64,000 nucleotides of DNA, taken from Laburnicola sp. R22_1 (taxonomy: Eukaryota > Ascomycota > Dothideomycetes > Pleosporales > Didymosphaeriaceae). The notes below the pieces were generated by a model. That model saw only the letters and a list, made by a program, of their open reading frames with translations. It searched no databases and had not been told where the DNA came from. The stretch lies in the NCBI GenBank assembly GCA_014281115.1, contig JACONQ010000011.1:682001-746000 (forward strand), written 5' to 3'. Below, piece by piece: positions 13,035 to 22,409 of the stretch. The translations under genes and the position numbers were made by a program. Numbering within the stretch: position 1 is the first letter of the stretch; each line of letters opens with the position of its first letter.

Positions 13035-14238
13035 TCTGCGAAACATACTCTGGGGAGTCTGGCGAGCATATCGGCGAACGTTCATGGAGATAAAGGACGG
13101 TGGGACATGGCGCGTTGGCTGCGCTTTCGGGCCCCTCGGTCATCGCTGCAAAGATTTCCAGATATCGATTTGCGTCTTTCCGTGTCAATGGAAGAAAATT
13201 CAAGAAATCCTCATATAGATAGTGGCTGGAGATGCTTTCGGGCTCACGGTAGACTGTCGTAGCTCTACAAAATGAAGAACTTCATGTGATACTCTTCATC
13301 GGCTTTTCCCAACACTTGTGATCATGTATAACGCGATATGAGTTCACGGAGACGATGGCGCGAGCATGGTGTTGATCTTATACCACCGCCACATGGCTCG
13401 CAAGCTGATTGGAAGACTATATGCTATACACGTTTAGCGCACACTACGTGCCCGGGGGCTCAAAGCCCGACGGCTCTATTCTGAGGCATTTACGTTTTCG
13501 CGTACTATATGGTATTCTATATGAGGTACATCAAATAGTAGAGATGTCTCCTACTGTTAGAAACACGAACCTATTAAAAGTGGTCGTTAGAGAGACGGGT
13601 GTAACTCTGCTATATGCTATATTAAATTGATTACATGAAACTTGCTGCTGTCAGTAATAGAGTAGCGATATCTCTAGTGCCGCCCAAGTCACATGCCCTT
13701 TCAACATACTGATTTTGCTTGTCGGACATGCTTAGCATAACCAAAGGAAGTCGAAACAGCTAAAACATACTTAAGAACCGTCAAGAGTCTCCTGCGCTTT
13801 ATTAATCCGTCGCTATTTCACAGATTTTCGGGTCCTGTTCGTGTAGAAGGATTGATGGCATGGGATCCTAGAGTCAATCTAGCAACTTCATCTAATTTCT
13901 ACCGTGCCTGAAATTGTTGTCAAGGGATATGTTTGACTGGTGATAGCTTATGTATTTAAATATAACAAGCACTTCATACTACAAGCAGAGCCATAAGAGC
14001 AGTGAAGCCCGGTATTCTTAGACAAAATTTAATTGATCATTGTTTATGTATGTGTATCCTGATATCCTCGCCCTCAGGCGCCTCTATGCTAGTAGACTGA
14101 CATATCAATCAATCAACCCCGAATATAAACTCCCAAGTCCTGAGTGGCCCTTCCACGGCAAGGCTGGTGGGAGCGTTGTGATCCTAACGGACATACATCC
14201 CGGAGAGCATGTGCTGCTGCATGTTTCTGAGGCTGCAA
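13035..14238. other. AT-rich intergenic, nothing recognised
   Basis: Contains only short ORFs (73 codons or fewer) and AT-rich tracts. No gene or element boundary seen. Confidence 0.5.
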
Positions 14239-14770
14239 CTACCTATTGTAGTTAGTATCTCGAACCGTCACATGAGCGCGGGCATTGCTTACAGCAATTT
14301 CTATTCGCTGAGCTGTGACTTGATCTAAACTGTTGAGGCCAGCGCTTTGTGCACTGGGGCTTGCCACTGTTGGTGTCGTCTTGCTCATCCCATTCTTGAG
14401 GGGCGACTTCGAATTACCAACTGGCTTTTTGTGGGCGGAGACCCTGCCCTTGACAGGCATCTTCGCGATGATATTAATCCGGTGCCTAACAGGCTATCGA
14501 ATATAGGTCGATTATCTTTAGTTCTTTGTGCGCTTCGGGTTGCTACCGTCGGTGTCGTCTTGTTATTCCTTTTTGGTGGGGCGACTTCGTGCTGCCAACT
14601 GACTTGTTGTGGGCGGAGACTCTGCCCTTGACGGGCGTCTTTGTGATGATATTAATCTGGTGCCTAAGTGGCTATCGAATAGGTCGATTGTTCTGAGTTG
14701 AACGAGTGTTCGCGTCGTTCACAGCGATTTCTATGCGCTGGTTTGTAACTTGATCTAGGCCTTTCAGACC
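14239..14770 (-). pseudogene. Decayed tandem copies of a small minus-strand coding unit
   Basis: A direct repeat of about 180 bp (copies about 14349-14513 and 14527-14690). On the minus strand copy 1 reads MPVKGRVSAHKKPVG and then SLDQVTAQRIEIAV. Copy 2 reads PVKGRVSAHNKSVG, then frameshifts within an A-run and hits a stop. A further GLDQVTNQRIEIAVNDA fragment lies at about 14710-14770. The conserved amino-acid strings in separate copies suggest pieces of a duplicated gene that has broken down. I do not recognise the parent protein. Confidence 0.5.
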
Positions 14771-14790
14771 GACATTTTGAACGACCGGGT

Positions 14791-15189
14791 ATGCAAATGC
14801 TGGCTTCAGCACGTCCGCTTGTTGGCGAGAATCTCAACGTCCCTCTGGATCGGGGTTCCGCCATAGAAGGCGGAGACCCTAACATCGGGCAGGAGCTTGG
14901 CAAAGCAGTGCTTTGGTGGAGGAGAAAGGATATTTTGAACGACCGGGTGTGCAATTGTTTGTCAACACAAATGCTGGCTTTAGCACGTCCGCTTGTTTGC
15001 GAGAATCTCAATGTCCCTCTGGATTGGGGTTCCGCCATAGAAGACCGAGGCCCTCACATCGGGCAGGAACTTGGCAAAGCAGTGCTTTGGTGGAGGAGAA
15101 AGTTTTGCTCTGTATTTGGCGAGGAAGTTGGACTTGTCGACAGCGAGCATCGGATTGCCCTCTGGAAGTTTTCTTCTGCCATGTGTTAG
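14791..15189 (+). repeat. In-frame 174-bp tandem duplication (132-codon ORF)
   Basis: Two copies, starting at the CAAATGCTGG at 14794 and at 14968, exactly 174 bp (58 codons) apart. In the plus frame each reads [17 protein letters not shown], then GSAIE, then [15 protein letters not shown]. Several differences between copies are silent in this frame (AAC/AAT, GAG/GAA), one is C-to-T (CGG/TGG). The minus strand is also open through most of the duplication, so the coding strand is not settled. No known domain is visible. Confidence 0.5.
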
Positions 15190-15639
15190 CAGTGAGGCTC
15201 GGCAAGAATGTATTGTAAGCCCCCAAAGTCTACGTGCGAGCTGTGCTGTAGCCGCACGCGGTTGCGCCGTTGTGCTTGACGCGACGCGACGTGATGGCAG
15301 CTTACCAGAAAGGTGTCCGAGGAGGATTATTCGAAAACAAAGTCCCTCTATCGATAAGTAGGCGCTTTACTTGTTGAGAGGTTGCTGGAAGGGAGTAGAG
15401 TCGTGTTTCGTGACGCGGAAAAGGGTTGGGTGAGGTGAGTGTATGAGGAAGGAGCGACGGACAGTTTGGCTACTTTTTTCACTGTCAACATACACGCGGC
15501 CGAAACCTCCGCCGTTCGCTACGACGTCACAGAAGCTCGTGCCACTAGTCGATCGCCTTCAAAACTCTGATCAAATCTTCGAAACTCTGCCACTGTCACG
15601 ACACGCACCTCCACCCGCTCCACCACCAACCGCCACCAC

Positions 15640-15688
15640 CACCATCCACACCCACACCCACACCCACACCCACACCACCACACCACCG
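15640..15688 (+). repeat. CACACC simple-sequence run
   Basis: A run of CACCCA/CACACC units in the probable 5' leader of the next gene. It is followed by a possible leader intron, 15698-15747, with a GTAAGC donor and a TTTAG acceptor. Confidence 0.75.
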
Positions 15689-15755
15689 CACCAGTAGGTA
15701 AGCCCAAATTTGTATCGCCAATTCCGAGATAACTGGCCATTGTTTAGACGCCACC

Positions 15756-16152
15756 ATGGGTCGTGGTGCGCACGACCTCTCCTCGACGGGCCTGTCCGCC
15801 GCACCTCCTCCTCCGCAGCCGGCTTCGGCCAAGAAGACGGGCGCCTCCTGTAAGTCTAGACAATGTTGAGAGTGCTCGTGGTGCGCTATATAGCCAAACT
15901 GACAGCTGGAATCAGCCTCCTCCGCCGCCGCCGCTTCGGGTTCGCCCGAGAAGGAAGCCTCCTGTAAGTACAGAACATCTTGAGAGAGCTCTTGGTGCAC
16001 TGTATAGCAGGTTTAACAGCGTAAATCAGCCTCCGCCGCCGCCACCTCCACCACCTCTTCGGTCGCCCCGAAGAAGAAGCCTTCGCGTAAGTGCATGCTA
16101 TCCTAATTCTTCACCTGATATCAAAAGCTAACAGAGTAAAGCAGCCTCGTGA
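15756..16152 (+). CDS. 68-aa Ser/Ala-rich protein from duplicated exon-intron cassettes
   Basis: Exons 15756-15849, 15916-15963, 16030-16086 and 16145-16152; introns of 66, 66 and 58 nt, all GTAAGT...CAG and all in phase 1. The ATG sits in a perfect CCACCATGG context. The protein starts MGRGAHDLSSTGLSAAPPPP, continues with Ser/Ala stretches broken by charged knots (AKKTG, SPEKEA, APKKKP) and ends PSPS; probably disordered. Exons 2 and 3 resemble the 3' half of exon 1, and introns 1 and 2 align without gaps at 48 of 66 positions, so an exon-plus-intron unit of about 115 bp was tandemly duplicated. A second frame (15763-16131) stays open through introns 1 and 2, but it has no ATG. Function unknown. 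Confidence 0.65.
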
Positions 16153-19100
16153 CCGCGTCCGCCGCGCCCGCCCCATTTCTCCTCCCCCCGCCACCATACC
16201 AGTGTAAGTCGATGAATCTGCGAGCGGCAATGAAAACATCTGACCACCGCTAGTCTTGACGACGTTATGATGACGAACCTCTGGTAGCAATAAAAGTTTC
16301 AATTTCAATGTCCAGTCTTGCTCTAGGATAAGTGATATGTGTGACGTGCATGCTGTGTAAAGTCTCCCTTCGTGCTGAGTAGATAATGATACTGTCTTTG
16401 AACTATCCTTGATAATGCGGGTAATAGTGATGCGAAGACTATTTAGGCCACAAAAGAATGGCGGGTTCATCGGCTGTGGAGAAAAGATCTCCTCGCCAGC
16501 AAGAGCATTGCGGCGAAGTATTGCTGATATTTGGAAGGAGAATTACATCGATTGATACAAGTAGCTGCAGTAATATTTTTTATTGTAGCGGTTGTAGCTG
16601 AAAGGCGAAAGTCGAGGCAACACTTGTTGTATTGAATATGAGTAGTACCTAGGATATATACTAATAGGCAATCTAGGCAGCAGTGAACAAGTGTAGGCAG
16701 CAATGAACTAGTACAGGCAACAGTAGATCTGTAGGCAGCAACTCCAAACTTACCCACTACCGTTACATTTATTAAGCATATGTTGTTTGTTTGTTACTCC
16801 AGAAGAACAGGGTACGCATAGACCGAGATTTACTTTTTGTATATCCATGACTGTACTGTTTAGAGATTGTAATGCCCAATAGGCGTGCGCAAGCATAGAA
16901 GCATCGCGATTGTTGGCAATGGCGCATTGCACCGCGGGGCAGAGGAAACAAAGCAGAGAGGTGTCTGGCTGTTGCGTAATCTTGCATGCAGTTTAGATCC
17001 CAATTATATAGTTTGAGACAAGTCGCAGGCAGTATTACTGAAACATTATAAGCTACCGGAGCCTGAGAATAGTGGGGATTTCGAAAGGAAAGCATACAGT
17101 ATTAAGACAAAAGTATTATGTATTACCCCAGGATGAGCAATACCAAGACGACTGTACCCAAGCTTTTGTCTTGTAGCTGTATGTCAACGGGCTCGACGTT
17201 CTCACGCATTTTCTTCTCGAGCCCTTTTCAACGAGGATATATCTTCCAATTGTACTTTGCCCTATTTATTACAGAGCCTTGTCGGCCAGATGAACCTCAT
17301 CTCTCATGAGAATCACGCCGTCCACGACTCATTGAGTTGGGTATTGCATGTCGGTGAGTGCAACGGTTCCGGCGTGGCTTTCGGTATCGAATTACGAACT
17401 AGATAATGGCTTGGCTGGCGTTCGGAGGAGCAGACGGCGCGGGCATTGACGACAGTAAGTCTGATCGGAATTAGCACACATTACACAGCAATGGGTGGCA
17501 AGTATGAACTCAGATACCTTCAGCAGCGACCACTACCAGAATCTTCGTGATTGGGGCATCCTTGCCACGCAGGATTTCTTCCGGTATGTGCGTAACGTCG
17601 TGGCCTATCAAAGGGACTGCACTGCCGACCGAACGTATTCCCGAATGGCCAAGCTGAACCCAACTATTCTGAGCTTCGAGTGACATCATTTTAGATGTCA
17701 TGTCGGGTTCAATGGCTCACATAAAGCTTCTTCTACCGGAGAGTTTGACCCAGGCGCGGCGGATTGGACTTTTCGAGAGGCCTGATTTCGCTCGCGGGTG
17801 CAACCACCATTGTAGCAGATCAGGCAAACATCGAGACCGCTGGGGTCTTCAGGCAAACAGGATCGGTCTGGAGCATAGAAGTATACGAGAAGATTGGCGA
17901 TGCGCTCCTTTCAACGGGATATGAGCTGGTAATATTCATTGCCACCTGCCAGACCTCCAAATGTCATGTGCTGAGTCGGGCCCGTGGGCTTCTGCGATGT
18001 ACGGGAGGCTGCGGAGCCATACGTTGCTCGGCGGGATAGCGTGCGTTTCTGGGCAATGGGGACGGTCGCCCTGATGTTTTGATTTCGACGAAGTCTTCTT
18101 ACGGGATCGGGATGGTGTGTGAGGAGTGGTCAAACAGCGGCTGCAAGAACTTGTGCAGAGAGAGGTTGAGCGGTCGCTTCAAGTATGGGGTCCCCGCATT
18201 GGAAGGCCTTTTGCATGCAGGCGCGTTAAGGATTAGTCCCGTCGTCGATAGAGGCTGCAGGTGTCAGTGAGACAACAGTAGATTCAGTGTCTTGCAGGCA
18301 TGAGCTTGATCCCAGTGCTCCAATCAACCTTTTTGTGGGGTGGGGTGGCCAGTCTGCCGAGTCCGCAGGGTAATTTTCATAGTCAGCCCACCACGACAAG
18401 AGATTAGGGCTGTTATGACGCCATTCACTCCACGCCGTATTAGTCTACTGCCGCAAAAAAAAGGCAAAAAGAATAACACCCTGCCGCAAGGTCTGTAGGT
18501 CGAACTGTAGAACTTTTGTGCTCTCCCTGCAAAAAAAAAAAAAAATCTTCGCCATCGGCATTATATGTTTGTTTGGGCAGTGGGCAAGGGAATAAGACAA
18601 AGGAAAGGGGGATACTTACTCTTAGTATTGAGTCTTTGTACATGCTCTCGTAATCGAGGTACCGGACCGCTGCGCCATGGCGCGCCCAGACTTGGGTCGT
18701 GTTTTTATTAGAAGTTTTCATCAATTGTGGGTTTATATAGTACGATAAAATGGTAGTTTTATCATTGTGGGGTAAGGGACGAGGACAGTGAACGTACAAA
18801 CGAGGCGCCACAGTTAGGTGAGGGGCAGGCGAACACATTGGCCTCTACCAACCTCAGGAGAGCGCTCGGCTTGCCTTGACACCTCTACGTCGACGCCATA
18901 CGACTCAAAGGGCTGACTTCTCCCTTGATATGTTTATTCAAAGTCTGTTAACAGCATATTTTACAAATGACGAAGTTGCACATTAGTGGATGCAACCCCA
19001 ACGTGTAATGCTGAGCAGTCACCTCTGCCTCGTGCCAAGCGCAGAGTTTCCGCATGCTCAAACATTATTGAGACATCTTTGACAAATATTTTGAACTAAT

Positions 19101-19327
19101 GAATGATGGTCGTATCTCAGAGCCTGACACGCTGAGGTGCCTCTTCATTTGCGAGGATGAACCCCTCATCTGCTTATCTGGCACGGGAATGACGTCGGCC
19201 TGCATGCATATTCTAGGTATCTAGATAACAAAAGAATATATGGATTTGAAACCACGCAACAAACTATTTGGTAGCATTCAGTCTACTTTAGGTCTCAAAT
19301 TTCATACAATTCCTCCTCCCCTTAACC
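16153..19327. other. 3.2-kb stretch without a supportable gene
   Basis: Mostly AT-richer sequence with short ORFs. Holds three to four copies of a ~22-bp GTAGGCAGCA unit at 16673-16742, and a 15-A run at 18531-18545. A 63-91 codon frame at 17495-18039 is open but carries no motif I know. Confidence 0.5.
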
Positions 19328-20043
19328 ATGGGCTGCGCATTATCTTCCGAAATGACGTCTTCCTCTGATGCGCCTTCTCCCTACGAGAAAGTCGCTTGCT
19401 CTACAACAAGCATCGTCACAGCCGGCGGAAGCAACGCGAATTGTGAGCCGTATCACAGTGTCTGGAAATTGAAATATCTACTAATAGACCTCAGGCAAGA
19501 ACTGCAAAGACTGCAGCAGGTCCGTGTCCAGCTCCACTATGATATGCGCCAGTCTGACAGAAGAAATAGCTGCACAAATTGCGAAGGCACACAGTCTTCC
19601 TCCTTCCCCTGTATAACTGCTAACTTGGCCAGACTGTGTGGGATGTGATAGCTGCACTGGCTCTAAAAAGCTGATCGACTGCAAATCGTAAGTCGCTCTT
19701 GTTTGTCGTGGACGTACGGAAAGTGTACTGACGACAAAGTTGCACCAACTGTGAAAACATGGAAGGGTAAGTGTCTGATTTAAAGCTATTCGTAGAATAG
19801 GACTGACGATATGGAGATGCTCTTCGTGCACAAATTGCTCTGGTAAGTTACTCCCAGCGGTCAGCATGCAAAGCAGTTTCATACTCATTTTCCGAGGTTT
19901 GAAAAACAGACACAGCGAGACGAACGTGCACGAGTAAGCGCTGTGCTTGGAAGCGTGAAGTAAATGGTTTCTTGTTTTGTTATCTATCTCGTCCCTCTTT
20001 GCCATCTGAGATGGATGTACATGGGAGGAATGGTGAGCTGTAA
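19328..20043 (+). CDS. Seven-exon Cys-ladder protein with MGCxxS lipidation signal
   Basis: Proposed exons: 19328-19442, 19495-19519, 19561-19586, 19633-19687, 19740-19766, 19817-19842, 19910-20043, giving 135 aa. Four inner exons are only 25-27 nt. The N-terminus MGCALSS fits N-myristoylation at Gly2 (MGxxxS) plus palmitoylation at Cys3. After a Ser/Thr-rich linker the spliced frame gives CKNCKDC, SCTNCEDCVGCDSC, DCKSCTNC and CSSCTNC: nearly every Cys is three residues from the next. This continuity across five independent junctions supports the model. Introns D and E have GTAAGT donors and CTGAC branches; intron B uses GTCCGT, and intron C needs a GC donor (AAG/GCACAC), the weakest junction. 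The C-terminus after residue 91 is uncertain. It could bind metal or form a disulfide-laddered fold; no known family recognised. Confidence 0.5.
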
Positions 20044-20253
20044 GACATCGTCCGTGGACAGACCCGTACACAGGTGTATCCTGGAATCAGCTCAATCCCA
20101 CTGTGTCTCATATGCCCATTGTTATACCTTTATCATATATCTTTATGATAAAATCCTACCTAGCTCTTGCATGGTCCAACATATCGGGTGGGGAACTGGA
20201 AAAGAAAGCGGGCACGAGATCGATGTTCAAACGCCTGGTGACGGCGACGCTTC

Positions 20254-21793
20254 TCAAACCGGACGCTTCCCTTTTCTCCTGCTGACCTTGTCGTTATATC
20301 CAGCCAGGAGTTCAGCAGCGCTGGCGAGGTCTTCCTCCGGTAGCCAATCGCTGCTGTCGTCGTAGCCCTCCCATTTCACCAGGTAAAACCTCTTGCCGTT
20401 GTGGTAAGAATGGCCCAGTACGCCTTCGACGACAAACTCTTCCTCATCTTCGTCCTCATTGTCTTCATCGCTGTCTCGTTGGGTAAGTTCGGCGAGTTCT
20501 CGATCTGTCGTTCCACGCTCGGGGATGTTGCGCTGCATGTGAAATGCGCGGTCTTCGGACATGCCAATGAGTTCCTCAGAACTAGAGCCCATTATCTCCG
20601 CGAGGGTGCTCTTAGATATGGAATGCGCGAGCGAGGATAACTGCTTTGACGGTGCCTTCGTTATCATCCGCGAAGGTTTAGGTGCTGGACTTTCTGTTTT
20701 TCGCCTTTTCGTATGAGTTTGCTCTTCATCTTCGCTGTCGAATTCCATATCAACCATATGTCGTCCATGTGCATGGCGTTCGTACTGGATTTGTGCCGCT
20801 GCGCTTGACATCGACTGTGTGTCTTGTTCAGACCCGGAATCGTCGTGAGCGAGTTCGCGGCGGGCCATCTTTAACTTCGGCTGGCTCCGGTCGGCAGCGA
20901 TGGGCGAGACCGGCAGTGCGCTACTGGCGACGAACGAGGAACGAACAAGGCCAGGCGACGATTGCTCAACGGGAAGATCCTCTTCGTCCTCCCCCCGCTC
21001 TTCCTCGTCTTCGGTGTCCACAACGGCATAGTCCTGGATATCATCTTCTGGCTGCAACGCCTCTTCAGTATCCACATCCATAAGCTCCTCTAACTGCACA
21101 TCCTGCGGAAGCTCGTCGTCTACCGCAGAAGGAAGCCCACCGCGCCATGCTCCTCGTCCTCGCCCTCGTCCTCGCCCTCGTCCCCGGCCCCTGCCTCTGC
21201 CTCTGCCCCTAGGTCTTCCTCGGGTATGCACTTGAGTCTCAGGATCCTGGGCCGTTCCACTCAGCATCGAGCTTCCCCTTCCTATCCCTGGCACCTTGGC
21301 ATTCTTCTCTAGTCTCCGTCTCGCAAGCTCTTCGGCTTCAGCCTGCCGCGCCACTGCTTCTGCCTCCGCTTCCTGCCTGAAGTCTTCTTGTTCAAAGCGT
21401 TCCAACTCGCGCCGTGAGACGTAATTGAGTATTTGGCTGACGTCGACCTCGGCGATCTCCTCACGGGGCTCTTCGTCGGGGCTGTGCACGATGCGCACGC
21501 GATAGTAATTCCGACAGAAGCCATCATCAGTCTGTCTGCGACTGAGTATTTGCGACGAGGCGTTTGGTATCGGGCATTCCTTTGGCAGCGTGCGTGTGAT
21601 CGTGGGCGGAGCCCTGCGTAAGCGGAACTGGCTGTCATATACTTCGGAGCTCGGCTTGTAGCTCTCCCATTCCCACTGCGATTCATTATCAGTCTGGCTG
21701 TGCTTGCACAGAATTGGAAAAAGTACTTACGGTGATCTTGCTCTTGGATCCTCGGGGCCTTCCGCGCCCGCTTCCCCCGCCTTTTGAAGACAT
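20254..21793 (-). CDS. AT-hook, RG-rich chromodomain protein (494 aa)
   Basis: Exon 1 is 21731-21793, exon 2 is 20254-21675; the 55-nt intron starts GTAAGT and ends CGCAG, and joins in phase 0 (exon 1 ends SKSKIT, exon 2 begins WEWESY). The N-terminus carries an AT-hook (GRGRPRGSKSK, about residues 9-19). Next come an E/A/R-rich helix (about 105-145), a pure RG run (about 173-197), long acidic and Ser-rich stretches, a basic cluster (HTKRRKTES) and, at the C-terminus (about 430-482), a chromodomain: EFVVEGVLGHSYHNGKRFYLVKWEGY, then WLPEEDL. Chromodomains of this type bind methylated histone tails; AT-hooks bind AT-rich DNA. I infer a nuclear heterochromatin-associated factor. It is transcribed divergently from the Zn2Cys6 gene across 616 bp. 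Confidence 0.88.
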
Positions 21794-22409
21794 GATCAGC
21801 TAGGAACTGTGCGCCAGATGCGGATGTCGCGCGCTCCTGGGCGAGATACTGCGGTCGGGAGTTGATTGGAGGTAGTAGCGCGCGTCATGGTGGGAGAACG
21901 TGCTGTTGAAGACGCGTAGAGGCCTAAAGCTGGTGGTCTGGCACCGCTTACATAATGCATACAGTGGGAAACCGCTCGCTCCCGCCTTCCTCACTCACTC
22001 ACCGATGCATTGCACACCTAAAGCACCTAATGCCAGAACCTTCTCGGCTCATCTCTCAGATAAGAGCTGTTCATGTCATCAATAATCCCCGTCCACACTC
22101 GATCCTTCGTTGTCATCCAATTCCAGCTCGGATTGGCTGGAAACGTTATCTTATTCAATAGAATGCCTGTTAAGACTCAGCACCAGCTCTGCCTGGTCCT
22201 ACACCCTCTAGAGCCACTGGTATTATTGGACGAGCCAGTCGACACTTGTCGCACGAATGCGACGCGCCTTACCAGAGCTCGGACCAAGATCTCCGAATCC
22301 GCCTGAAGTCCGAGCCGTAGCCAAACCAACTTCATCTCCACAACATCTCCATCCCTTCTCCGCCTTATCCGACCCTTTTGCATCTACCGGATACTGATCT
22401 CGAACCGCC

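Noticed and set aside
15763..16131. 122-codon plus-strand frame over the Ser/Ala gene
   Set aside because: No ATG (starts GTG), runs through three good introns, and is explained by intron lengths divisible by three. Kept only as a remark.
18640..18690. tRNA-like A-box (TGGCGCAGCGG) on the minus strand
   Set aside because: No B-box (GGTTCGANNCC) at the right distance, and the arms do not fold into D, anticodon and T stems.
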